Source: VGWB01 sp964614245
Lineage (GTDB): Bacteria; Bacteroidota; Ignavibacteria; UBA10030
Direction: 5' to 3'
DNA: 13,248 bases
Assembly (NCBI GenBank): GCA_964614245.1
Contig: CAZTKU010000069.1
Coordinates: forward strand, 1 to 13,248
The notes under the pieces were generated by a model. The model worked only from the letters and a program-made list of their open reading frames with translations. It searched no databases and was not told the DNA's origin. The stretch's first letter is position 1, and every line of letters starts with the position of its first letter. Position numbers and translations under genes: made by a program. Positions 7,168 through 13,248 of this stretch are shown here, piece by piece.

Positions 7168-7557
7168 TCAGCGTTCGACGACGGCGACTGCCTCAATTTC
7201 CACTTTCACATCGCGCGGCAAGCGTGCAACCTCTACCGTGCTGCGCGCAGGAGCCGAACCAGAGAAGAACTCAGCATAGACCTCATTCATCGCACCGAAA
7301 TCATTGAGGTTGTTCAGAAAGACCGTGGTCTTCGCAACAGAATTCATGGATGATCCGGCAGCCTTCAACACCTGTTCGATGTTCTTCAGAACCTGACGAG
7401 TCTGAACCTTGATATCCCCCTCAACGACTTGATTTGTTGCAGGATCCATTGCCACCTGTCCGGCTGTGTAAACAAACTTGCCGTCGACGACAATCGCCTG
7501 GCTGTAGGGACCGATGGGCTTTGGAGCTTTTTCCGTGTAGATCTTTTGCAGAGCCAT
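7168..7557 (-). CDS. ridA: RidA-family enamine/imine deaminase
   Basis: A 129-residue protein of the YjgF/YER057c/UK114 family, full length. Archetypal RidA residues are present: the substrate-carboxylate arginine R105 in PARSTVEV and E120 in VKVEIEAVAV, with the N-terminal IGPYSQA motif (15-21) and YTAGQVAMDP. RidA hydrolyses reactive 2-aminoacrylate and related enamines made by PLP enzymes, releasing ammonia and the keto acid, and acts as a trimer in the cytoplasm. With both R105 and E120 the protein belongs to the catalytically competent RidA subgroup. It lies between parB and the DUF5683 gene. The ATG follows a G-poor leader with no Shine-Dalgarno sequence, occupied by a heptamer repeat. 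Confidence 0.95.
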   Translation of the reverse strand: MALQKIYTEKAPKPIGPYSQAIVVDGKFVYTAGQVAMDPATNQVVEGDIKVQTRQVLKNIEQVLKAAGSSMNSVAKTTVFLNNLNDFGAMNEVYAEFFSGSAPARSTVEVARLPRDVKVEIEAVAVVER

Positions 7558-7565
7558 GAGAGATA

Positions 7566-7614
7566 TTGTAGATTGTAAGTTGAAGATTCTAAGTTAAGGA
7601 TTGAAGATTGAAAG
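7566..7614. repeat. Seven imperfect 7-bp tandem units between parB and ridA
   Basis: Read on the plus strand the spacer divides into TTGTAGA, TTGTAAG, TTGAAGA, TTCTAAG, TTAAGGA, TTGAAGA, TTGAAAG, seven contiguous heptamers with consensus TTGAAGA (49 bp). They end one base before the parB stop codon and start nine bases before the ridA start codon. On the message strand this makes a leader almost free of G. Confidence 0.7.
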
Positions 7615-7615
7615 G

Positions 7616-8539
7616 TTAATGGATTTTTTCGAGGGCAGCGAAGAGATCCAATAATCGATCGAGATCGTCAAGCGAGTAGAACTCAATGACGATTTCCCCG
7701 CGTCCGTTCCCTTTCTCGCGCACGCTCACTTTTGTCCCCAGCGCCTGCCGGAGTTTTTCCTCGATGCTTTGGACGCTCGAGGAAGGAGGACCACCTCCTG
7801 CCTTTCGCCGAGAGTGCTCAGCCGGCTTCCCCGCCGATTTCGCGAGGAGCTCGACTTTGCGAACCGAGAGTCCGGCGTCTACAATCTTCTTGTAGATGCG
7901 CACCTGCATCGCCTCGCTCGGTATGGTGATCAGAGCCCTCGCGTGGCCCATCGTAATCAGGTTCTTGCGAACGCCAACTTGAATTTCGGGAGGTAGTTTC
8001 AGCAAGCGGATGAAGTTCGCGACCGTGGTCCGATCCTTGCCGACTTTGTCTGCAACTTCCTCCTGCGTTAGGTGGCATTCATCAATCAGACGCTTGTACG
8101 CATGGGCTATTTCAATTGGATTGAGGGTATCCCGCTGGATGTTCTCGATCAGCGCAAGCTCCAGCATCTCTTCGTCAGATTCTACCGCAATGATGTACGC
8201 CGGAATCTGCGCCAGACCCGCGTTCTGCGCGGCACGCAACCGCCGCTCCCCGGTCACCAACTGGTAGGCACCATCGACGCGGCGCACGGTGATCGGTTGA
8301 ATGACCCCCTTCTCAACGATGGAGCGGGTCAGCTCAGCCAGTGTTTCCGGATCAAATTCGGCTCGTGGCTGGAATGGATTGGGTCGAACGTTTTCGACAT
8401 CGATGCGAGCGATGACCCCGACCCCGCCCCTGTCCGTTCCGACCTCGTCCTGGCGGACGCTCACCTCTCTGAGCGTAGGTACCTTGGGAATCAAGGCGCT
8501 CAATCCCCTGCCCAGGACGGATTTCTTTTGAGTTGTCAT
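7616..8539 (-). CDS. parB: ParB/Spo0J chromosome partitioning protein
   Basis: A 307-residue ParB. It begins with LGRGLSALIP (9-18), the basic N-terminal motif that contacts ParA. The ParB/Sulfiredoxin-like CTP-binding domain follows, with NPFQPR (54-59), GERR (97-100) and ENIQRDTLNPIE (132-143). A helix-turn-helix for parS recognition lies around 156-180 (LTQEEVADKVGKDRTTVANF). A charged linker (about 235-255) leads to the C-terminal dimerisation helix region. ParB loads at parS, slides as a CTP-gated clamp and organises the origin region with ParA and SMC. Its ATG overlaps the parA stop in an ATGA junction, so the two are translationally coupled. I found no complete parS consensus in this window. 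Confidence 0.96.
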   Translation of the reverse strand: MTTQKKSVLGRGLSALIPKVPTLREVSVRQDEVGTDRGGVGVIARIDVENVRPNPFQPRAEFDPETLAELTRSIVEKGVIQPITVRRVDGAYQLVTGERRLRAAQNAGLAQIPAYIIAVESDEEMLELALIENIQRDTLNPIEIAHAYKRLIDECHLTQEEVADKVGKDRTTVANFIRLLKLPPEIQVGVRKNLITMGHARALITIPSEAMQVRIYKKIVDAGLSVRKVELLAKSAGKPAEHSRRKAGGGPPSSSVQSIEEKLRQALGTKVSVREKGNGRGEIVIEFYSLDDLDRLLDLFAALEKIH

Positions 8540-9351
8540 GGCTGCGTGTTCGGAACAGGTTGGGCGTGCGGGACGGCCTCAAGTCCCAACGCGTCGTTGT
8601 TTGCCAATACTTCTTTGGCAAGCTCCATGTGGTTTCGCGTGCCCGAACAGATCGCGTCGTAAAGAATGATGGGCTTGCCGAAACTCGGTGCCTCGCTGAG
8701 ACGAATGTTGCGTGAGACAATGGTCTTGAAGACTTTATTGCCAAAGTACCGCTTCACCTCGTCAACAATCTGATTCGACAGGCGGAGGCGTGAGTCAAAC
8801 ATCGTCAGGAGCACACCCTCGATGTCGAGATTCGGATTCAGGGTCTTCTTCACAAGATTGATGGTGCTGAACAACTGCCCGAGCCCCTCAAGCGCGAAGT
8901 ACTCGCACTGGACCGGTATGAGGACAGAATCCGCAGCTGCCAATGCATTGAGGGTCAACAGTCCGAGGGAGGGCGGACAATCCACAACGATAAAGTCGTA
9001 GTGGTCCCGAATTGTCTGAAGAGCTTGGGACAACCGCTTCTCGCGGTTTTCCAGCTCGACCATTTCGATTTCCGCGCCCACGAGATTGATGTGCGAGGGT
9101 ACGCAGGAAAGAAAGGGCATTTGGGTCTCAACGACGGTCGAACCGATGTTCAACCCATCGATGATGACCTCGTAAATCGTCCGTCCCTCGAGCGGAGAAA
9201 TCCCGATGCCGCTCGTCGCATTCGCTTGAGGATCGACGTCGACCAGGAGCGTACGTTTTTCTGCTACGGCAAGGGATGCCGCCAGATTCACGGCCGTTGT
9301 GGTCTTCCCCACGCCCCCTTTTTGATTCGCTATGACGATGATTTTCGACAC
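8536..9351 (-). CDS. parA: ParA/Soj chromosome partitioning ATPase
   Basis: A 271-residue deviant-Walker P-loop ATPase. The Walker A' motif KGGVGKTT is at 11-18 with the signature lysine K11, VDVDPQANAT follows at 37-46, and the Walker B region is DFIVVDCPPSLG. It lacks the N-terminal helix-turn-helix of plasmid ParA type Ia, so it is the short chromosomal Soj type. It binds DNA non-specifically as an ATP dimer, and ParB stimulates its ATPase to move origins apart. The start is GTG; it gives the typical MSKIIVIANQKGG start, with only a weak AAGAAG site before it. The last 15 residues are Pro-rich and variable. A promoter candidate lies 43 bp upstream, in the gap after fmt, suggesting parAB can be transcribed separately. 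Confidence 0.97.
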   Translation of the reverse strand: MSKIIVIANQKGGVGKTTTAVNLAASLAVAEKRTLLVDVDPQANATSGIGISPLEGRTIYEVIIDGLNIGSTVVETQMPFLSCVPSHINLVGAEIEMVELENREKRLSQALQTIRDHYDFIVVDCPPSLGLLTLNALAAADSVLIPVQCEYFALEGLGQLFSTINLVKKTLNPNLDIEGVLLTMFDSRLRLSNQIVDEVKRYFGNKVFKTIVSRNIRLSEAPSFGKPIILYDAICSGTRNHMELAKEVLANNDALGLEAVPHAQPVPNTQP

Positions 9352-9393
9352 GAGCTTCTTTGACTTGATCTCGGGAGAGCAAAGTCTCCGGCG

Positions 9394-9422
9394 AATATAC
9401 TCCTTTTTCTTACCCTATGCAA
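9394..9422 (-). promoter_or_regulatory. Candidate parAB promoter
   Basis: On the minus strand, TTGCAT (9422-9417), exactly 17 bp, then TATATT (9399-9394). The -10 matches TATAAT at five of six positions. The start point would be near 9387, with a leader of about 36 nt that includes a small hairpin GGAGA/TCTCC (9374-9378 with 9385-9389). Confidence 0.42.
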
Positions 9423-9450
9423 TGTAACACCGCGGGACCGCATGCTCTGG

Positions 9451-10386
9451 CTAACGCAAACGGTCTCCCACCTCAAAATGATACCCACGAAGGAACTCGG
9501 CGATTCCCATGCCTTTTCTTCCCTCCTGCTGAATTTCAATGATCGAGACGACTCCCCTACCTGTCTGAACAAGCAAACGGTCGTGTTGAGCTTCGACGAT
9601 CGTGCCCGGACCCGCTTGAGCCGTCGAGGATTCCTGGCTGGGGAGCTTCGATCTGTAGAGGCGGAGCACCGTGCCTTCGTGGCTTGTCCAAGCGCACGGA
9701 GAGGGCGATAAGCCGCGCACGAAGTTGTGGACCTGCTCGGCCGACTTCCGCCAATCTATTCTGCAATCCTCCTTGAAGATCTTCGGTGCGGGCGACGCAA
9801 GCGATTCGTCCTGAGTCTGCGGCTGAACCGTGCCGAGCTCGATCTGGCGGACTGTTTGAAGAACTACTTCTCCCCCGAGATCTGCCAGTCGATCGTGAAG
9901 CTCCCCCGCTGTCTCATCAGCCCCGATTCTGACACGGGCTTGAAGGATGATCGACCCGGTATCGACTTTCTCCCGGAGGAAAAACGTCGTGACACCCGTT
10001 TCCAACTCACCGTTGATAACGGCCCAGTTAATGGGAGCGGCACCCCGGTACTTCGGCAAGAGTGAAGCATGCAGATTGACGGATCCGTACCGGGGGAGAG
10101 TGAAGAGTTCCCGAGGGAGAATCCGGAAAGCGACAACAACGATCAGGTCAGGTTGGAGGTGAGCAAGCGTCGAGACAAGGTCGGGTGCCTTCAAGCTCTC
10201 CGGCTGCAAGAGTCGAAGGTCGCGTGCCAGCGCAAGTTCCTTCACCGGGCTCGGGGAGAGCTTCTGCCCGCGCCCCTGGGGCTTATCCGGCGAGGTGACA
10301 ACGGAGACGATGTTGTAGTTGTGCTCAAGAAGGATTTTGAGACTGGGGAGGGCAAACTCCGGTGTGCCCATGAAGACGATGCGCAT
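9451..10386 (-). CDS. fmt: Methionyl-tRNA formyltransferase
   Basis: A 311-residue enzyme that transfers the formyl group of 10-formyl-tetrahydrofolate to Met-tRNA(fMet) for translation initiation. The N-terminal formyltransferase fold starts MRIVFMGTPEFALPSL. The catalytic triad of the family is present as N104 and H106 in NLHASLLPKYRGAAPINW and D142 in EKVDTGSI. The C-terminal OB-like tRNA-binding domain begins around 205 (IDWRKSAEQVHNFVRGLSP) and runs to the end. Length is normal (310-320). The ATG lies nine bases after the def stop, and the nearest Shine-Dalgarno-like GAGG is inside the last codons of def, a sign of def-fmt coupling. The def-fmt pair is widespread in bacteria. Confidence 0.97.
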   Translation of the reverse strand: MRIVFMGTPEFALPSLKILLEHNYNIVSVVTSPDKPQGRGQKLSPSPVKELALARDLRLLQPESLKAPDLVSTLAHLQPDLIVVVAFRILPRELFTLPRYGSVNLHASLLPKYRGAAPINWAVINGELETGVTTFFLREKVDTGSIILQARVRIGADETAGELHDRLADLGGEVVLQTVRQIELGTVQPQTQDESLASPAPKIFKEDCRIDWRKSAEQVHNFVRGLSPSPCAWTSHEGTVLRLYRSKLPSQESSTAQAGPGTIVEAQHDRLLVQTGRGVVSIIEIQQEGRKGMGIAEFLRGYHFEVGDRLR

Positions 10387-10395
10387 GGCGAACGC

Positions 10396-10986
10396 CTATA
10401 CCTCGACGGCGCTAACGACAGGATAGGATGTCTCGACTTCCCCCTTCTTGATTTTCCGAAGGTCGTTTCTGAGCAACGCACGCTTGGTGGCGCCGACATA
10501 ATCAATGAACAACACACCGTCGAGATGGTCCATCTCGTGCAGGATGACTCGCGCGAGGAGACCGCCTGCGGTCATTTCCACCTCTCGGAAATTGACGTCC
10601 CGGTACCTGATGCGGACCGTTTCTGACCGGCTAACATCGGCACGTACATCCGGTATGCTCAGGCAACCCTCCTCCGTGTTCCACGAGCCGAATTCTTCGG
10701 CGACCTGGGGGTTGATAAGGGCAAGGGTCTTCTTCTCCTGTACGCCATCTGTAGGTTCTTTCCCATCCTTTTCCCGCTGCGCATCCTCAATGGCAGAGAC
10801 ATCCACGACGATGACTCGGCGCATGTCCCCCACCTGGGTCGCTGCTAGTCCAATTCCATTCGCCTTGTGCATGGTTTCGGACAAATCATAGATCAGCTTA
10901 ATGAGCGAATCATCGAGCTCGTGAACGAGCTTCGCTTTCTTGCGAAGGACCTCGCTGCCGTAGAGATAGATGGGGAGAACCGACAT
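10396..10986 (-). CDS. def: Peptide deformylase
   Basis: A 196-residue metalloenzyme that removes the N-formyl group from nascent proteins at the ribosome exit. All three family motifs are intact: GIGLAATQ (44-51), EGCLS (106-110, metal ligand C108) and HEMDH (150-154, ligands H150 and H154, catalytic E151). It carries a charged insert at about residues 65-87 (AIEDAQREKDGKEPTDG) between motifs 1 and 2, and GCLSIP follows the second motif; such inserts are common in deformylases of the Bacteroidota side. The ATG has no clear ribosome binding site. It lies 48 bp after the secreted NlpC/P60 gene and directly ahead of fmt, which supplies the formyl group it removes. Confidence 0.97.
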   Translation of the reverse strand: MSVLPIYLYGSEVLRKKAKLVHELDDSLIKLIYDLSETMHKANGIGLAATQVGDMRRVIVVDVSAIEDAQREKDGKEPTDGVQEKKTLALINPQVAEEFGSWNTEEGCLSIPDVRADVSRSETVRIRYRDVNFREVEMTAGGLLARVILHEMDHLDGVLFIDYVGATKRALLRNDLRKIKKGEVETSYPVVSAVEV

Positions 10987-11034
10987 GCTTTGTGACTTGT
11001 GCTAGAATGATAAAAAGGATTAGCGTTCCCAGCC

Positions 11035-11676
11035 TCACTCATTTCGGGGAAGCCTGCGAACTCCGTCGAACCGATTCTTGTAGTACGTACTCTCCAAAGT
11101 CGAAATCGTAACGCCAATGGAAACGCTCGCGTGAGCAAACAGCCGGTTGCCAATGTAAATCCCGACGTGTGATCCACGCCGGCCCGTCGTGTTGAAAAAA
11201 ACGAGATCGCCGAAATGTGCTTCATTGCCGGGGACGGCCGGGCAATGATAGAACTGGTCGGTGCTCGTGCGAGGGAGCTCCAGGCCAGCGGCATTCTTGT
11301 AGACAAGCGCGACGAACGATCCGCAATCAATGCCATCTTTGGAATCGCCTCCGATCGCGTAGGGCACGCCTGCGTATTCTGAAATCTGTTCCATGATCTT
11401 GCTTTGCTCCGAGGCTGTGAAAACTGAATGCCTGTCGGTTTCGAATCCCCGTGTGCCTGCGAGCACTCGATCGATCTCTTCCTGCGGGAGCAGCTTGTCG
11501 TTTTCTTTTCGCTCCTGTTGAACTTCTGCAGGCAGCGCGAGGACCTTCATCGTGTCTCGTTTGGCAGAAGGACTTTTCACCTTCTGAGCGTATGACGGAG
11601 TGATCACCAGAGACAGCAACACGCATGACCCGGAGATGAAGCGGAATATCCTTATTAGTGTTCTATGAGTATTCAC
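11035..11676 (-). CDS. Secreted NlpC/P60 (C40) peptidoglycan endopeptidase
   Basis: A 213-residue exported protein. The signal peptide has a basic start, a hydrophobic core (about 14-26) and a likely cleavage after SYA at residue 30. A polar linker with VLAGTRGFETDRHS (71-84) precedes the NlpC/P60 domain (about 90-210). The catalytic cysteine is C118 in GIDCGSF, the histidine H170 in SHVGIYIG, and a polar third residue is probably H182 in FAHAS. The usual DCS(G/A) motif is here DCGS, so Ser and Gly are exchanged. Such enzymes cleave stem peptides, typically D-Glu to meso-DAP; the specificity here is inferred. The start is GTG with AGGAG seven bases before it. It is clearly a paralogue of the upstream lipoprotein: 55 of 95 domain positions agree in an ungapped hand alignment. 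Confidence 0.92.
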   Translation of the reverse strand: MNTHRTLIRIFRFISGSCVLLSLVITPSYAQKVKSPSAKRDTMKVLALPAEVQQERKENDKLLPQEEIDRVLAGTRGFETDRHSVFTASEQSKIMEQISEYAGVPYAIGGDSKDGIDCGSFVALVYKNAAGLELPRTSTDQFYHCPAVPGNEAHFGDLVFFNTTGRRGSHVGIYIGNRLFAHASVSIGVTISTLESTYYKNRFDGVRRLPRNE

Positions 11677-11688
11677 AGGAGGGCTCCT
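11677..11688 (-). promoter_or_regulatory. Ribosome binding site inside a small inverted repeat
   Basis: Immediately before the GTG of the secreted NlpC/P60 gene the message reads AGGAGCCCTCCT. AGGAG is the ribosome binding site, and its complement CTCCT follows at once. A four-base loop would allow four pairs (AGGA with TCCT), so self-pairing could dampen translation. The stem is too short to be convincing alone. Confidence 0.4.
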
Positions 11689-11753
11689 ATTCTAAATAAA
11701 ATCTCCGTCAACTTTTCCTTTGGCAGATCGCTTCTCTTCACAAACACACCGTC

Positions 11754-11782
11754 AATATACAGAGCTGGAGAGTTGAAATCAA
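11754..11782 (-). promoter_or_regulatory. Candidate promoter for the secreted NlpC/P60 gene
   Basis: On the minus strand, TTGATT (11782-11777), exactly 17 bp, then TATATT (11759-11754), beginning two bases after the stop of the upstream NlpC/P60 gene. The start point would be near 11747, leaving a leader of about 70 nt in which TTGACGG occurs twice. The -35 overlaps a short inverted repeat, GTTGA/TCAAC. Confidence 0.42.
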
Positions 11783-11783
11783 C

Positions 11784-12473
11784 CTACTCGATGATGCGCC
11801 GCGCCCGCTCGTAGCGCTTCTTGTAAAAGTAGCTTTCCAGCGATGAGATTGTTACTCCCAACGTGACACTCGCGTGCGCAAACAATTCGTCCCCGAGATA
11901 GATTCCGACGTGTGAAGCAGATTCGCCAGTCGTGTTGAAGAATACGAGGTCACCGAACTTGAGGTCTTCATACGAGACCGATGACCCGGCTTTGGATTGT
12001 TCCACGCTTGTTCGAGGCAATGGTTTTCCGATGGAATTCTTGTACACAAGCATCGTGTACGCGGAGCAATCGATGCCGTTCTGATCGTCACCACCCAGCT
12101 TGTAGCGCACGCCCATCATCTTCGAGATCTCCCGCATCATTTTGGCCTGATCGAGATTCGAGAGCGCAGAATTCTTTTCCGTCTTAAAACTGCGCGTACC
12201 CGCGAGGACCTTCTCAGCATCATCCGCTTTCTTCTCCCGATCTTCCTCGTCGGCAAACTCCGAGACAGACTTTGATGAGTTGGCTTTCTTCTCAGATCCG
12301 GATGCCGAAACCTTCTTTTCACCCGTTCGAAAACGAGGGGATGTGCCGCCGCAGCCGGAGAGCAAGAGGACCGAGAGGACGACAAGAGCAGAGACCAGCG
12401 TCAGGCGGAGCGTGCAAAAAAGCCCCGACTTGCGCCGAGGCTCTCCAGGGGATGCCGATAAGACCGTTGCCAT
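11784..12473 (-). CDS. NlpC/P60 (C40) lipoprotein endopeptidase
   Basis: A 229-residue predicted lipoprotein. A basic region (EPRRK), a hydrophobic core (about 24-38) and the lipobox LSGC put the lipidated cysteine at C41, so it should be anchored to a membrane facing the periplasm. A Lys/Ser/Glu-rich linker (about 45-88) and the motif VLAGTRSFKTEKNS (89-102) precede the NlpC/P60 domain. The catalytic cysteine is C136 in GIDCSAY (canonical), the histidine H188 in SHVGIYLG, and the third residue probably H200 in FAHAS. It is likely a peptidoglycan stem-peptide endopeptidase. I chose the ATG that overlaps the sigma-factor stop as TGATG; a TTG one codon earlier is also possible. No ribosome site is obvious, so translation is probably coupled to the sigma factor. 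It is a tandem paralogue of the next gene. Confidence 0.92.
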   Translation of the reverse strand: MATVLSASPGEPRRKSGLFCTLRLTLVSALVVLSVLLLSGCGGTSPRFRTGEKKVSASGSEKKANSSKSVSEFADEEDREKKADDAEKVLAGTRSFKTEKNSALSNLDQAKMMREISKMMGVRYKLGGDDQNGIDCSAYTMLVYKNSIGKPLPRTSVEQSKAGSSVSYEDLKFGDLVFFNTTGESASHVGIYLGDELFAHASVTLGVTISSLESYFYKKRYERARRIIE

Positions 12474-13248
12474 CAACCTAGATATGCTCGTAAGGCTTTG
12501 CTTCGCGAGGCGTGTCGCAGTCTCCGGATCGCCTTTTCCTTGATCTGGCGAACGCGCTCGCGGGTCAAATTGAATTTCTCGCCGATTTCCTCAAGCGTCA
12601 GGGAGTGCTCCTGGTCAAGCCCAAAATAGAGCCGAATGACCTGCGCTTCTCGCTCGCTGAGCGTGTTGAGCGCTCGTCGCACTTCAACTTTGAGCGACTC
12701 CTCCATGAGCTGGTGATCGGGCGAGGGTTGGCGTTGATCCTGAATCACATCCAGCAGACGGTTGTCCTCTCCTTGCGCGAACGGCGCGTCCATCGACAGG
12801 TGCCGCCCCGAGATCTTGAGCGTGTCGGACACTTCAAAGAGGGACATGTCGAGCTCTTCAGCGAGCTCGCTCGCGCTTGGCTCACGCTCAAATTCCTGCT
12901 CCAGCGTGCTGAACGCCTTGCCGATTTTGTTCAGCGCGCCGACGCGATTCAGCGGCAGGCGGACAATGCGCGACTGCTCTGCCAATGCCTGCAAAATCGA
13001 CTGTCGAATCCACCACACCGCATAGGAGATGAACTTGAAACCCCGCGTCTCATCGAACCGCTTTGCCGCCTTGATCAGCCCAAGGTTCCCTTCATTGATC
13101 AAGTCGCCCAGTGACAATCCCTGGTTCTGGTATTGCTTCGCGACGCTGACCACGAACCGGAGGTTCGCCTTCGTCAGTTTCTCCAGAGCCTTCTGGTCAC
13201 CTTTCTTAATCCTGCGTGCCAGCTCGATCTCTTCCTGAGGCGTCAGCA
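12473..13248 (-). CDS. rpoD: Primary-type RNA polymerase sigma-70 factor, N-terminus cut by window edge
   Basis: The open frame continues through the right edge; 257 residues are visible, beginning LTPQEEIELARRIKKGDQ. Region 1.2 and region 2 are intact, with the core-binding stretch (NLGLIKAAKRFD) and the -10 recognition segment RGFKFISYAVWWIRQSILQA. Region 3 follows, and region 4.2 carries the -35 helix-turn-helix LTLEEIGEKFNLTRERVRQI before the end at RAYLG. The sequence is of the group 1 (housekeeping) type, and in Bacteroidota and Chlorobi this factor is short (about 285-300 residues), so roughly 30 residues should lie outside. An internal GTG near the edge should not be taken as the start, because conserved sequence continues upstream. 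The stop overlaps the next gene's ATG (TGATG). It could be a close group 2 paralogue; the rest of the genome would decide. Confidence 0.93.
   Translation of the reverse strand, partial: LTPQEEIELARRIKKGDQKALEKLTKANLRFVVSVAKQYQNQGLSLGDLINEGNLGLIKAAKRFDETRGFKFISYAVWWIRQSILQALAEQSRIVRLPLNRVGALNKIGKAFSTLEQEFEREPSASELAEELDMSLFEVSDTLKISGRHLSMDAPFAQGEDNRLLDVIQDQRQPSPDHQLMEESLKVEVRRALNTLSEREAQVIRLYFGLDQEHSLTLEEIGEKFNLTRERVRQIKEKAIRRLRHASRSKALRAYLG

Noticed and set aside
9421..9450. Terminator after fmt (GCGGTCCCGC)
   Set aside because: The stem has a two-base loop and no following T-run, so it does not make a credible intrinsic terminator.
10675..10690. Possible parS site (TGTTCCACG...)
   Set aside because: Only half of the palindrome TGTTCCACGTGGAACA is present, inside the def coding sequence; a second half-match near 11998 lies in an NlpC/P60 gene. 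No complete parS was found in the window.
1..13248. Defence island, prophage, insertion sequence, CRISPR array or biosynthetic cluster
   Set aside because: All large frames are accounted for by housekeeping genes. No transposase, integrase, nuclease, direct-repeat/spacer pattern or tRNA-flanked insertion was seen.

Overview
This window looks like chromosomal housekeeping DNA from a member of the Bacteroidota/Chlorobi-Ignavibacteria group. The evidence is the protein content: a short RpoD-type sigma factor with no room for a long region 1.1, a DUF5683 protein next to parAB, the start of a DUF2723 membrane protein, and Def and Fmt of the style usual in that group. Base composition is moderate (by eye about half G+C). 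There are no tRNA or rRNA genes, transposases, phage genes or CRISPR arrays. Genus and species cannot be read from the sequence.

Layout: 13 of the 14 genes are on the minus strand, so transcription runs from right to left. From the right edge: (1) a primary-type sigma factor, cut by the window, whose stop overlaps the start of an NlpC/P60 lipoprotein; (2) a second, secreted NlpC/P60 protein, then def and fmt, which deformylate nascent proteins and formylate initiator tRNA; (3) parA-parB, overlapping by 4 bp, then a RidA-family protein and a DUF5683 protein; (4) one plus-strand gene, a TIGR01777-type NAD(P)-binding epimerase, convergent with DUF5683 and divergent from lepA; (5) a compact lepA-lepB-lepB cluster with two different signal peptidase I genes in tandem; (6) hemW; (7) the first 29 codons of a DUF2723-type protein at the left edge.

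The genes serve core tasks: transcription initiation, protein maturation (Fmt, Def, two signal peptidases), translation (LepA), chromosome segregation (ParAB), cell-wall cleavage (two NlpC/P60), metabolite damage control (RidA) and haem handling (HemW). I see no convincing unknown defence, mobile or biosynthetic system.

The less ordinary signals lie between genes: a 120-bp cluster of nested palindromes between lepB and hemW; a 13-bp inverted repeat in the lepA leader; seven 7-bp tandem units filling the parB-ridA gap; and three similar promoter candidates (TTG..., exactly 17 bp, TATATT) ahead of lepA, parA and the secreted NlpC/P60 gene. The largest gene-free stretch (about 317 bp, between lepA and the epimerase) holds the lepA promoter candidate, the inverted repeat and one doubtful 43-codon frame.
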